Shown here piece after piece: positions 16,666-24,436 of a stretch of 42,903 nucleotides of DNA (position 1 is the stretch's first letter; every line of letters starts with the position of its first letter). The notes beneath the pieces are model-generated. The model was not told where the DNA came from, searched no databases, and saw nothing but the letters and a program-made list of their open reading frames with translations. The translations under genes and the position numbers were made by a program. Source of the DNA: Rhizobiales bacterium 65-79 (GTDB lineage: Bacteria; Pseudomonadota; Alphaproteobacteria; Rhizobiales; Rhizobiaceae); contig MKRJ01000041.1 in the NCBI GenBank assembly GCA_001896885.1, positions 1 through 42,903 of the forward strand. The letters are read 5' to 3'.

Positions 16666-17841
16666 TCACGCGGCCTGCAATTGGAGGTTGGCCCCGATGC
16701 CCGTCGGCAAATTCGCCAGGCGCTCGACCAGCGCGCGGCAATCGGAAAGGTCTGAGACCCAGGTGGCGCGATCCTCCGCCAGGATTTTTTCGCGGAGCCG
16801 CATGTACTCCGCCTCGCCGAGCGGGCCGAGAACACGGGCAAGCGCCGGCGGCCGGGCTTCGTCGAGAAGCAGGCCCATATCCCGCCCGGCGAGGAAGCGC
16901 CCGGTCTCCGTACGCCGCATCGCGATCGGAACGGCTCCGTAGCGGCAGCCTTCATAGAGCCTGTTCGGCAGCAGCCAGTCGGAATTCAGTCCTTCCTCGA
17001 AGAAATCGATCGCCCAGGAGAAATGGACGGCGCCGTAGATGCGGGCGAGGTCCTCCGGGTTGCGGTACGGTCCTTCGAAGCGCATGAACGGCTCGGCGGC
17101 GACGAAGCGCTCGAAATCCGGCAGTTCCGAACGGGCGGGGCGCCCGCGCAGGACGACTTCGAAGCGGCCTTCCATGGCGCGCGTGAAGGCGGCGAGCAGG
17201 TCGAGCGACTTCCTGCAGCGCAGGGCGCCGAACCAGCCGATGATCCAGGGACGCCCCGCAGTCGGGAGCGGCCGTTTCTCGTCCAGAGATTGGGGTTTTC
17301 CGCTGAGTTCCAGGACCTTGTTGGAAAGCAGGACGGCCGGCGTGTCGATACGGGCGATCGGCCGGAAATAGTCGCGGATGAAGGCCGGTGAGCTGGTCAG
17401 GATCAATGAAGCCTCGCGGCAAAGCCGTCGCTCTGCCGCACGCATCGTCCGTGATGCCGGAGTTTGGCCGAGCAGCAGGCGGTGGATGTCGAGGCATTCA
17501 TAGACGACGGGTACGCTGGGCCAGGACCGCGCCCTTGCCCGCGCCGCCAGCACCAGCATTTCGAGGTTGCGGCCGATGATGACGTCCGGCCGCATTACGC
17601 CCTTCAGCCTGGAGCCGAGCGACAGCGCGGCCGCCGCCACCGCCGCCAGGCGCTGCGCGAACCTTCCGTCACGCGTGCGGCCGAGATCGACCGGGGAAAG
17701 TCGCTCCAGTTCAGGGGGAATATCCAGAGCGCGGCGGAAGCCCGCGAGCGTTACGGCGGCGCCGCCGGCCTCGAGCATCGCCACGCGGCGGCGGACCGCG
17801 GGGTCGCAAAGATCATGCACTAGGTAGAGCACGCGCGGCAT
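16666..17841 (-). CDS. exoL: Glycosyltransferase, ExoL-like
   Basis: GT-B type glycosyltransferase, 391 aa. 'VLYLVHDLCDPAVRRRVAML' at the N-terminus and 'IGWFGALRCRKSLDLL' with 'LPNRLYEGCRYGAVPIAM' in the C-terminal donor domain match ExoL of the succinoglycan pathway, which adds the third sugar (glucose). The classical GT4 E...E motif is modified in this subgroup, with 'NRLYEGCRYG' in its place. Position between exoK and exoA is exactly as in S. meliloti. ATG at 17841 lies 15 nt after the exoK stop with a GAG-rich sequence upstream. Assignment rests on context plus motifs. Confidence 0.82.
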   Translation of the reverse strand: MPRVLYLVHDLCDPAVRRRVAMLEAGGAAVTLAGFRRALDIPPELERLSPVDLGRTRDGRFAQRLAAVAAAALSLGSRLKGVMRPDVIIGRNLEMLVLAARARARSWPSVPVVYECLDIHRLLLGQTPASRTMRAAERRLCREASLILTSSPAFIRDYFRPIARIDTPAVLLSNKVLELSGKPQSLDEKRPLPTAGRPWIIGWFGALRCRKSLDLLAAFTRAMEGRFEVVLRGRPARSELPDFERFVAAEPFMRFEGPYRNPEDLARIYGAVHFSWAIDFFEEGLNSDWLLPNRLYEGCRYGAVPIAMRRTETGRFLAGRDMGLLLDEARPPALARVLGPLGEAEYMRLREKILAEDRATWVSDLSDCRALVERLANLPTGIGANLQLQAA

Positions 17842-17856
17842 TGGGCTCTCCAGGGT

Positions 17857-18711
17857 TCAGTGCAGTGTGCAGGCCACGGATTGCGGGAACTGGCACTTGT
17901 CGCCGAGCGCGGTGAAGGCGATGCGGTCGATTTCTGCCTTCGCCGGCCCGCCCGCATCGGAGAACGGTCCCATCCATGAGGTCAGCGTGTCGCTGCCCCA
18001 GATGCTGGCGAAGATCTTCGATGGGTGCGTGGGGATCTTGGCCGGATCGGTGGCCTCGCCCATCAGCTTTCCGTCGACGTACCAGCGGATGCGGTCCTTC
18101 TCCCAGACGAAGGCATAGTCGTGGAAATCCTTGTCGGCGCCGCCGGCAACGTCGACCAGCTTCTGCGCGCCGACATTCTTGCCGTCGACGAACTGGTTGA
18201 GCTGGACTTTCGAGGGATTCTTGCCGAGGACCTCGAAGTCGATCTCGTCATGCGGCTGCTTGTCGGTTGCGCCGATATAGGTGAAGAAGCCGGTGTTCAG
18301 GCCGGAGCCGGCGGCCGCCTTCATGCGGATTTCGTATGTCCCGTATCCGAAGCGTTTCTTCGTCTGGATCTCCGCGCAGACATGGTCGCGATCCTTGAAT
18401 CTGCGTTTCGCGAATTCCAGCGTCAGCTTGCCGTCGGCCTGCGTCACCTGCTTGCTGGACCAGGTGCAGTTCTGGTGCTTGCCGTTGTTCCAGCCGTCCG
18501 AAATGAACCAGCGCCGCTTGTCCAGCGTGTCGAAATTGTCGACGAAGGATTTTCCGGTGGCGCCTTTGGCCGTCCTGGCGTCCGTCGCCTTGCCTTGCGA
18601 TTGGGCAAGGGCGGGCGGGGTCGCAGCCGGCAGGAGCGCCGCGCCTGCCGCGATGGCCGCTCCCGATATCCCGAGATTGATCAGCGCCCGTTGGATGAGG
18701 TTTGCCGTCAT
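17857..18711 (-). CDS. exoK: Secreted endo-beta-1,3-1,4-glycanase, ExoK-like (GH16)
   Basis: Extracytoplasmic glycoside hydrolase family 16 enzyme, 284 aa, that cleaves nascent exopolysaccharide and so sets its molecular weight. A signal peptide covers residues 1-37 (hydrophobic alanine-rich core, ending ALA before QSQG). The GH16 active-site motif HDEIDFE is present at 154-160, with E156 as expected nucleophile, D158 as assisting residue and E160 as acid/base; 'WFISDGWNNG' and 'GYGTYEIRMKAA' are further family landmarks. It is the first gene of exoKLAMOP and is separated by 339 bp from exoU upstream. S. meliloti ExoK has the same gene context, length and architecture. Confidence 0.9.
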   Translation of the reverse strand: MTANLIQRALINLGISGAAIAAGAALLPAATPPALAQSQGKATDARTAKGATGKSFVDNFDTLDKRRWFISDGWNNGKHQNCTWSSKQVTQADGKLTLEFAKRRFKDRDHVCAEIQTKKRFGYGTYEIRMKAAAGSGLNTGFFTYIGATDKQPHDEIDFEVLGKNPSKVQLNQFVDGKNVGAQKLVDVAGGADKDFHDYAFVWEKDRIRWYVDGKLMGEATDPAKIPTHPSKIFASIWGSDTLTSWMGPFSDAGGPAKAEIDRIAFTALGDKCQFPQSVACTLH

Positions 18712-19050
18712 GAGGCGGTTCCCTTGTTCAGGCCGCGCCTCCCACGCCGCTCGTTCGATCTAGGACGATGCCGATTGATGTCCAGCGTTGCGTCTCCGAA
18801 GCCTTCGATCGCGCACCGCGCCGAAGCGCTGTCCGAACCGACGCCGGCAACCGGCAAGTGGCCCGTGTCATTCGGTCCGGAACGTCGCGAGAATGTGACG
18901 GGCTGCCCATTTCACCCGCAGCCCGCGGTAACTTTTTGTGGTGATCTGTTAGACGCAGCCGCGCTGGTCGGCACGCCTGCCGGCCGATCCGGCTGATTTT
19001 CCGGGAGCAATATCGAGGGGGAGGGAACGAGGCGGATAACGAAAGCGGCG
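18712..19050. other. 339-bp non-coding gap between exoU and exoK
   Basis: No gene is supported here. Because the downstream exoK-exoP genes overlap or nearly touch, their promoter should lie in this gap. The best minus-strand candidate is TGGACA at 18784-18779, a 16-bp spacer and TAGATC at 18762-18757, which is weak. Two hairpins are visible: GGGCTGC/GCAGCCC at 18900-18924, with a five-T run at 18933-18937 (plus strand only), and GGTCGGCA/TGCCGGCC at 18966-18985, one G-T pair. In the S. meliloti cluster this is the position of exoV, exoW, exoT, exoI and exoH. Confidence 0.5.
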
Positions 19051-20070
19051 TCAGCCCGCCTTCGGACGGACGCCGGGAGCAGCGTCCGCGACCAGGAGAT
19101 AGCGCGGCGCGCCGGAGTTGGGATGCGAGGGGGCGAGGGCGCCGCCGCGCGCATCGATCTTGTCGCGGAGGACGCCGCCGACGATCGCCGGCAACGCCAG
19201 GGGATCGGCGAGCGCGTGGATTCCCGCGGCCGCCAGTCCAGACGCCGACCTGATGTCGAGGAACCGGCGCAGGGCGTGGCGCCCGCCGACATGGCGCGCG
19301 TGCCGGACGAGCGCCGCCCTCGCCGCCCCGTCCAGGTCCTCCGATTCGAGGATCGACAGATCGGCGTCGCGCAGGCGCCCCAGATCCTCCGTGCGATGCC
19401 GACCGCTCAGGGAATCGGGCCGCACCACCGCGGCATATCCGCAGCTGTGGACGATCTTGTAGCGGCCGCCGCGCGCCAGAGCGCGCACATAAAGTTCGTA
19501 GTCTTCGCCGAGCCTTAGCTCCTCGTCATAGCGGAGCTCCTCCCGTTCGAGGAAGGCGCGGCGGATCACCGGCTTCAGGAAGCCCAGTTCGCCGCGCCGA
19601 ACGCCGCGCCGCGCGACATTGCCTTCGATGAATTCCGCGAGTTCCAGAAGGCGGGGAGCGGCGGCGAATTCGGCGGTTTCCGGCACGTTCTGCGCCAGCG
19701 CCGCATCCAGAAAGACGATGTTGTCCGCGATCAGGTCCCAGTCGGGCTGTGCCAGAAGCCGGGCAAAGCGGCCGGGCAGGAAGAAATCGTCGGCGTCGAG
19801 AATGGCGAGGAGAGGGGCGGTCGAATGGGCGATGGCATGGTTGCGGGCGAAGGCAGGCCCCCTGTTGCGCGTGAGCCGCAGGACGGCGACGCGCCCGGTC
19901 CCGTCATCCGCTGCAAGCGCCGATTCCGCCGTACCGTCGCGCGAGCCGTCGTCGACCACGACGATTTCGGCGACTTCCGGCTCGGAGAGCGCCGAGCGGA
20001 TGGCGCTCCCTATGGTCGCGGCGGCGTCCCGGGCGGCGATGATGACGCAGATCTCTGTTGCGGATGGCAT
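19051..20070 (-). CDS. exoU: Glycosyltransferase family 2, ExoU-like
   Basis: GT-A glycosyltransferase, 339 aa. 'VCVIIAARDAAATIGSAIRS'-type start, 'VVVDDGSRDGTAESAL', 'NRGPAFARNHAI', the metal-binding 'LDADDFFLPGR' near residue 92 and 'RLGEDYELYVRAL' near 205 are clear. Position next to exoX matches exoU of S. meliloti, a glucosyltransferase acting late in repeat-unit assembly; ExoW is a related GT2, and I cannot separate the two from motifs alone. GAGGG precedes the ATG by four bases. The next gene downstream, exoK, lies 339 bp away, so this gene may form a short unit with exoX upstream (105-bp gap). Confidence 0.72.
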   Translation of the reverse strand: MPSATEICVIIAARDAAATIGSAIRSALSEPEVAEIVVVDDGSRDGTAESALAADDGTGRVAVLRLTRNRGPAFARNHAIAHSTAPLLAILDADDFFLPGRFARLLAQPDWDLIADNIVFLDAALAQNVPETAEFAAAPRLLELAEFIEGNVARRGVRRGELGFLKPVIRRAFLEREELRYDEELRLGEDYELYVRALARGGRYKIVHSCGYAAVVRPDSLSGRHRTEDLGRLRDADLSILESEDLDGAARAALVRHARHVGGRHALRRFLDIRSASGLAAAGIHALADPLALPAIVGGVLRDKIDARGGALAPSHPNSGAPRYLLVADAAPGVRPKAG

Positions 20071-20175
20071 GGGCCCTCGAACGGTTATGCCGGGGGCGGC
20101 GCACCCAGGCCGGCATGTCGAGGGTTGGAACTAAGCCGCTGCCGAAGGCGATTTGATGGCCGGTGGCGGGAAGGC

Positions 20176-20478
20176 TCAGGGATGTCTGGAACGGGGGACG
20201 TTGGGCACGCCGGCACGGCGGCCGACCGGCACCTCGCCGGCCTTCAGCGGGGCCTTCGGAGAAGTGCGGTCCTCATCGCCATCGCCCCAGGCCTCCGGCT
20301 TCGGCTTGGATCGCCATACGAGGAAGAGAACCGCGGCAAAATAGCCGATCTGGATCAGGATGCCGCAGATGACGGTCTGGACGATGGTCGTCCAGAGGGA
20401 ATGCGTCATCAGGTAGGTAACGATCGCAAACACGACGAGGACGCCGATCAGCCCTCGAAAAAAGAGCAGGAAGGACAC
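20176..20478 (-). CDS. exoX: Exopolysaccharide production repressor ExoX
   Basis: Small inner-membrane protein, 100 aa, with two hydrophobic segments (about 3-24 and 28-53: 'LIGVLVVFAIVTYLMTHSLWTT', 'GYFAAVLFLVW') and a hydrophilic, proline-rich C-terminal tail, the architecture of ExoX. ExoX lowers exopolysaccharide synthesis by acting on ExoY after translation, so the ExoX:ExoY ratio matters; here the two genes diverge from a shared 604-bp regulatory region, which fits. The start is GTG, with a GGG-rich sequence eight bases upstream. No enzymatic motif is present, as expected. The tail beyond residue 60 is not conserved in the family. Confidence 0.85.
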   Translation of the reverse strand: MSFLLFFRGLIGVLVVFAIVTYLMTHSLWTTIVQTVICGILIQIGYFAAVLFLVWRSKPKPEAWGDGDEDRTSPKAPLKAGEVPVGRRAGVPNVPRSRHP

Positions 20479-21082
20479 GGCTACGGCCCTGCCCTGTCCA
20501 CTGACGGCCTAACGTCGGAACTCACGTAAAACTGCCTCCCACCCGCATGCGCAAACACGTATTGCCGTTCCGCGGCGAGGCTTGCAATTCTTGCCCGAAC
20601 CCGCCTTGCACGGCTTTGCGACAGCGCATTCCTTGCGCGTCACTATATTCGACAGTAGAAGGCCGCGCAACAAAGGTTGCCAATTCTGGCCCGGTGGCAA
20701 AGGCACCCGTTTTGGTTTGGCTTCCGATATTGCGCCGGCAACACACTTCGCCACGATATGGCGGCTTTCGGATAGCCGAAAAGAACTGTCAAAGTATAAT
20801 ATTTTGGCAGTCACAATAGTCATGGAATTTTTCAAATCGAAGATTTTTTCTTTTCCGGTCTCTACCAGGAATTGAGGGGACGATCGGAAAGATAGATTCG
20901 TCGCGACCAAGCAGCATCCGAATCCGATATTTCTTCATGACAGCTGGTTACAAAATATGATCCAGCCCGCCCTACTTTTCGGGCTTTTGGTCCTCACTTC
21001 ACAGCCAGCGGGCGGCAGATGTGACGCTGCATTTGCGACATTGCAGTGCAGCATCAACAAACCTTCCATATCGGAGATGCAA
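20479..21082. promoter_or_regulatory. Divergent exoX-exoY control region with AT-rich island
   Basis: This 604-bp non-coding region separates exoX (minus) from exoY (plus). It contains a strongly AT-rich patch: 20781-20860 is 69% A+T by count, in an otherwise GC-rich window, with A and T runs and many T-A steps. A perfect inverted repeat TTTCGG-ATAG-CCGAAA lies at 20766-20781. A TATAAT at 20795-20800 has no good -35, and a minus-strand TTGACA at 20792-20787 has no good -10. In S. meliloti the Ros/MucR-family regulator MucR and other factors act at this intergenic position; AT-rich targets are typical of MucR, so this is the likely control site. Confidence 0.55.
20964..20988 (+). terminator. 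Possible attenuator-like hairpin in the exoY leader
   Basis: AGCCCG at 20964-20969 pairs with CGGGCT at 20980-20985 across a ten-base loop and is followed by three more T residues (20986-20988). It lies about 95 bases upstream of the exoY start and downstream of the AT-rich patch, so it could stop or pause transcripts entering exoY. The stem is short and the T run is modest, so this is a weak candidate. Confidence 0.3.
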
Positions 21083-21754
21083 ATGCGGCCCGTTGCCAGA
21101 CCTGTTAATCTGCTTTTCCGGTTCCGGGACGTGGACCGTCCCATCGGAGGCTCCTGCAAACGCGGATTCGATATGGTCGGCGCTGCGCTCGCGCTCGCTC
21201 TGCTCAGCCCGCTTCTGCTGATGCTCGCCGCGCTGGTGAAGTTATCCGACGGCGGCAGAGTGCTCTTCGGGCATCGCCGGGTCGGCCGCAACGGAGAAGA
21301 CTTCCTCTGCCTCAAGTTCCGGACGATGGCCGAGAACGGTGAGGAGGTCCTCGCCGCGCATTTCGCGCGCAATCCGCATTGCAGGGAGGAATGGCTGGCA
21401 ACCCGCAAGCTGCAGGACGATCCTCGGATCACGCCTGTCGGATCCGTCCTGCGCAAGCTCAGCCTCGATGAATTGCCGCAGCTGATCAACATCCTGCGCG
21501 GGGAAATGAGCTTCGTCGGCCCGCGGCCCGTGGTCGAGGACGAACTCGAACTCTATGGCCCTGCGGTGGAATGCTACCTGAAATCGCGTCCGGGGCTCAC
21601 CGGTCTGTGGCAAATCAGCGGCCGCAACGACGTTTCCTACAGCGCGCGGGTCGCTTTCGACCAGCACTATGTCGAGAACTGGTCGTTCGTCTTCGACCTC
21701 GTCATCATCGTGAAGACGTTCCCCGCGGTGCTGTCGTCGCGCGGCAGCTATTGA
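21083..21754 (+). CDS. exoY: Undecaprenyl-phosphate galactose-1-phosphate transferase ExoY
   Basis: Initiating enzyme of the repeat unit: transfers galactose-1-phosphate from UDP-galactose to undecaprenyl phosphate at the inner membrane. 223 aa, close to the length of S. meliloti ExoY. The N-terminal 'RPIGGSCKRGFDMVGAALALALL' leads into a membrane hairpin, then 'LCLKFRTM', 'DELPQLINILRGEMSFVGPRPV' and 'RPGLTGLWQISGRN' form the conserved bacterial sugar transferase core with its DE and RP motifs. A longer frame starts at 20957, but GGAG lies six bases before the ATG at 21083, and the extra 42 residues do not resemble ExoY. First gene of exoYFQZ. Confidence 0.92.
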   Translation: MRPVARPVNLLFRFRDVDRPIGGSCKRGFDMVGAALALALLSPLLLMLAALVKLSDGGRVLFGHRRVGRNGEDFLCLKFRTMAENGEEVLAAHFARNPHCREEWLATRKLQDDPRITPVGSVLRKLSLDELPQLINILRGEMSFVGPRPVVEDELELYGPAVECYLKSRPGLTGLWQISGRNDVSYSARVAFDQHYVENWSFVFDLVIIVKTFPAVLSSRGSY

Positions 21755-21810
21755 AGGAACGCCGCGTGGCGGCAGGCCGTCGCGGCGAACAACACGGGAA
21801 AAATGCCTCG

Positions 21811-23091
21811 ATGCACAGGTCCGACAAGAATGGCAGCCCGCGGAGGCTGCTCGTCCGGCTGTTGATGGCGATCCTGCCGACGGCCTTCCTGATGGTGCAG
21901 GCCGCGGGCGCCGGCGCGGACGAATACAAGCTCGGCGTGATGGACAAGCTGCAGATCCGCGTCGCCGAATGGCAGACCGCGCAGGCGGCGGTGCGCGACT
22001 GGGCTTCCATCAACGGCGACTACACCGTCGGACCTGCCGGCACCATATCGCTTCCGTTCGTCGGCGAGGTGCTGGTGAAAGGCCGCACGACGGCAAGCAT
22101 CGCGGACGGGATCGGCAAGGCGCTGCAGCAGAAATTCGGCCTTCCCGACCGACCGGACGCCTCCGTCGAGGTGGCAGAGTACAGGCCGTTTTTCGTTTCC
22201 GGCGATATCCAGACGCCGGGACGATACCCCTATCTGCCGGGGCTGACCGTGCTCAAGGCCGTCAGCCTGGCCGGCGGCCTCCGCCGTTCGGACGAGACCG
22301 GACAGCGTTTCGAGCGGGATTTCATCGACGCCCGCGGCAATTATGACGTGCTCGCCTCGCAGCGACTGGGCCTGCTGGCGGCGCGCGCCCGGCTGATCGC
22401 CGAAGCGGCTGGACAGGACAAGATCGATTTTCCCAAGGAACTCCAGGACAGCGATCAGGGCCGGAAGCTGATGGCCGACGAAACCGCCTTCAAGGCGACC
22501 CGGGACAAGAGGCTGAGCAACCAGCTGGACGCTCTCGCGGCTCTCAAGGCGCTGCTCCAGAACGAGGTGGTCTCGCTGTCGCAGAAGAAGGACACGCAAC
22601 AGCGGCAGATCGACTTGTCGAAGAAGGATCTGGCGAGCGTCGGCACCCTCGCCGAGCGCGGCCTCGCGGTGAACCAGCGGGTGCTGACGCTGGAGGAGAA
22701 GACGGCCGACCTGGAAGGAAAGATGCTGGACCTCGAGACGGCGATACTGCAGGCCAAGCAGGACATCAGCAAGGCTGACCAGGATTCGGCGAACCTCCGC
22801 AACGACCACGCGGCGGAAATCGCCCAGACGCGGCAGCAGACCGAATCCGACCTCCAGGCGCTGAACCTGAAGATGCAGATGTACCATGACCTGATGTCTG
22901 AGGCGGCGCGGAACGACCCCGAGATCGCGGGCGCCGGGACGACCGCCTCCGCCGCGCCGGCCGTCAGCTACTCGATCGTGCGCGAGACCGACGGCAAGAC
23001 GCAGGAGGTGCCGGCCGCCGAAGACACGACGGTCCTTCCCGGAGACGTGGTCAAGGTGGACATCACGCTCCCGACCGTGAAATCGAACTAG
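21811..23091 (+). CDS. exoF: Outer-membrane-linked polysaccharide export protein ExoF
   Basis: Polysaccharide export protein, 426 aa, near the length of S. meliloti ExoF. Signal peptide about residues 1-41 (basic start, then 'LLMAILPTAFLMVQAAGAGA'), then a poly-export domain ('YKLGVMDKLQIRVAEW', 'YTVGPAGTISLPFVGEV'), an SLBB domain ('EYRPFFVSGDIQTPGRYPY' to 'SLAGGLRR'), and a long charged coiled coil from about 190 to 370. The C-terminus ends in a second short beta segment ('TTVLPGDVVKVDI'). It is the periplasmic/outer-membrane partner of ExoP in the export channel. The start is MHRSDKNG; a longer frame from 21571 lies within exoY. Gap to exoY 56 nt. Confidence 0.9.
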   Translation: MHRSDKNGSPRRLLVRLLMAILPTAFLMVQAAGAGADEYKLGVMDKLQIRVAEWQTAQAAVRDWASINGDYTVGPAGTISLPFVGEVLVKGRTTASIADGIGKALQQKFGLPDRPDASVEVAEYRPFFVSGDIQTPGRYPYLPGLTVLKAVSLAGGLRRSDETGQRFERDFIDARGNYDVLASQRLGLLAARARLIAEAAGQDKIDFPKELQDSDQGRKLMADETAFKATRDKRLSNQLDALAALKALLQNEVVSLSQKKDTQQRQIDLSKKDLASVGTLAERGLAVNQRVLTLEEKTADLEGKMLDLETAILQAKQDISKADQDSANLRNDHAAEIAQTRQQTESDLQALNLKMQMYHDLMSEAARNDPEIAGAGTTASAAPAVSYSIVRETDGKTQEVPAAEDTTVLPGDVVKVDITLPTVKSN

Positions 23092-23170
23092 GCTCCGTCG
23101 GGGCACCCGTCGGGAGGCCACATATCCGGCCGCCCTGTCGGGCGCCCGAAAAGATCCGGCGCTGAAAAGA

Positions 23171-24436
23171 ATGAAGATCGCCAAAGCCATCCTGATCGAC
23201 CCTGACCGGAACACCGGCTATGGCATCGTGGCGATCGCGATTTCCATGTTCGTCTTCGCCTATTCGACCCTGTTCGGCAAGGCGCCGATATTGCTCTACT
23301 ACGCGGTCTGGCTGCCGCTCGTGCTGGTCGATTATCGGCGCGTTCTCGGAAACTATCTCCGCTACTACTGGATCCTGCCCTTCGCCGTTCTCGCCTGCCT
23401 ATCGGTCTTCTGGTCGCAGGCGCCGGGGGTGAGCGCGCGCGCCGCCACGCAATATATCACGCATATTATCTGCGTTTTCATCGCGGCGCGGACGATCAGC
23501 GCCCGGACGCTGACGCTCGGCACGCTTTGCGGCATCATCCTCGTCGTCCTCTATTCGCTGGCTTTCGGGGAATACCAGTACGACCCGTTCGACGGCGACT
23601 ACAGTTTCGCGGGCGCCTTCGATTCGAAGAATTTGCTCGGCTTCTTCTGTTCCATCGGCGTCTATTTCGCCTTTGCATGCCTTTTCGTGCTGCGCGAGGG
23701 ATGGCTGTGGCGCGGCGTCGCCCTTCTGTGCGCCGGCCTCGCTGGCTTTGCGCTGATCGTTTCGCATTCGGCGACCGCGCTCATCACGACGGTCGCGGCG
23801 CTGTTCGTGTTGATCGCGCTTGGCGGCGTCGTTCCTTTCGCGCCGCCGACGCGCAAGATGCTGGCGATCATCGGGGTCCTGCTCGGCCTCGCCGCGGCCG
23901 TCGCCGGGCTCGCCTTCGGCGGGTTCGACATGCTGCTCGCCATGTTCGGCAAGAACGCGACGCTGACCGGGCGCACCTATCTGTGGTCGCAGGGGCTGGC
24001 GGCCGCGGCGCAGACGCCGCTTCTAGGCGTCGGCTATCAGGCCTACTGGGTCCAGGGCTTCTCCGACGCCGAGCGGCTCTGGGCCGAATTCTACATCGAT
24101 TCCCGCAGCGGCTTCCATTTCCACAACACCTATGTGGAGGTGCTGGTCGAACTCGGCATCGTCGGCGTCGTTCTCCTGGCCCTGATCCTGATCCGCACTA
24201 CCGCCGGCCACCTCGTCCGGTTTCTCGACAACCGGGACGACGTCGCCGCGAGGATCATGCTCGGCCTCATGGCGGTGCTCCTGATGCGGTCCTTCGTCGA
24301 AGTGGACGTCATCAATCCCTACGCGGTCGGGTCGTTCCTGCTTTATTACTCGGCCGCGTCCCTGAGCGCACCGCGCTCCGTCGTCGCCGGCAGGCGATCG
24401 AAGACACCGCGACTGCAGGCGGGCGGCGCCGGATGA
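23171..24436 (+). CDS. exoQ: Exopolysaccharide polymerase ExoQ (Wzy-like)
   Basis: Integral membrane protein, 421 aa, with about 10-12 hydrophobic segments and the O-antigen ligase/polymerase (Wzy_C) region: 'GRTYLWSQGLAAAAQTPLLGVGY' near 263-285 and 'FHFHNTYVEVLVELGIVG' near 316-333, whose histidines and arginine are family hallmarks. ExoQ polymerises flipped repeat units into high-molecular-weight polymer. Position after exoF and before exoZ is as in S. meliloti. ATG at 23171 follows a GAAAAG purine stretch. The 3' end overlaps exoZ as ATGA. Confidence 0.9.
   Translation: MKIAKAILIDPDRNTGYGIVAIAISMFVFAYSTLFGKAPILLYYAVWLPLVLVDYRRVLGNYLRYYWILPFAVLACLSVFWSQAPGVSARAATQYITHIICVFIAARTISARTLTLGTLCGIILVVLYSLAFGEYQYDPFDGDYSFAGAFDSKNLLGFFCSIGVYFAFACLFVLREGWLWRGVALLCAGLAGFALIVSHSATALITTVAALFVLIALGGVVPFAPPTRKMLAIIGVLLGLAAAVAGLAFGGFDMLLAMFGKNATLTGRTYLWSQGLAAAAQTPLLGVGYQAYWVQGFSDAERLWAEFYIDSRSGFHFHNTYVEVLVELGIVGVVLLALILIRTTAGHLVRFLDNRDDVAARIMLGLMAVLLMRSFVEVDVINPYAVGSFLLYYSAASLSAPRSVVAGRRSKTPRLQAGGAG

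Noticed and set aside
20787-20800. TATAAT at 20795-20800 (plus) and TTGACA at 20792-20787 (minus) as promoters
   Set aside because: Each box lacks a partner at 15-19 bp spacing, so neither makes a credible sigma-70 promoter by itself.
20509-20910. 133-codon minus-strand frame in the exoX-exoY gap
   Set aside because: No ribosome binding site, no family resemblance, and it runs across the AT-rich control island; more likely chance.
23092-23170. GC-rich short repeats (CCGTCGGG, CCTGTCGGG) between exoF and exoQ as a regulatory element
   Set aside because: Short, imperfect and without a following T run or clear symmetry; ordinary high-GC spacer.
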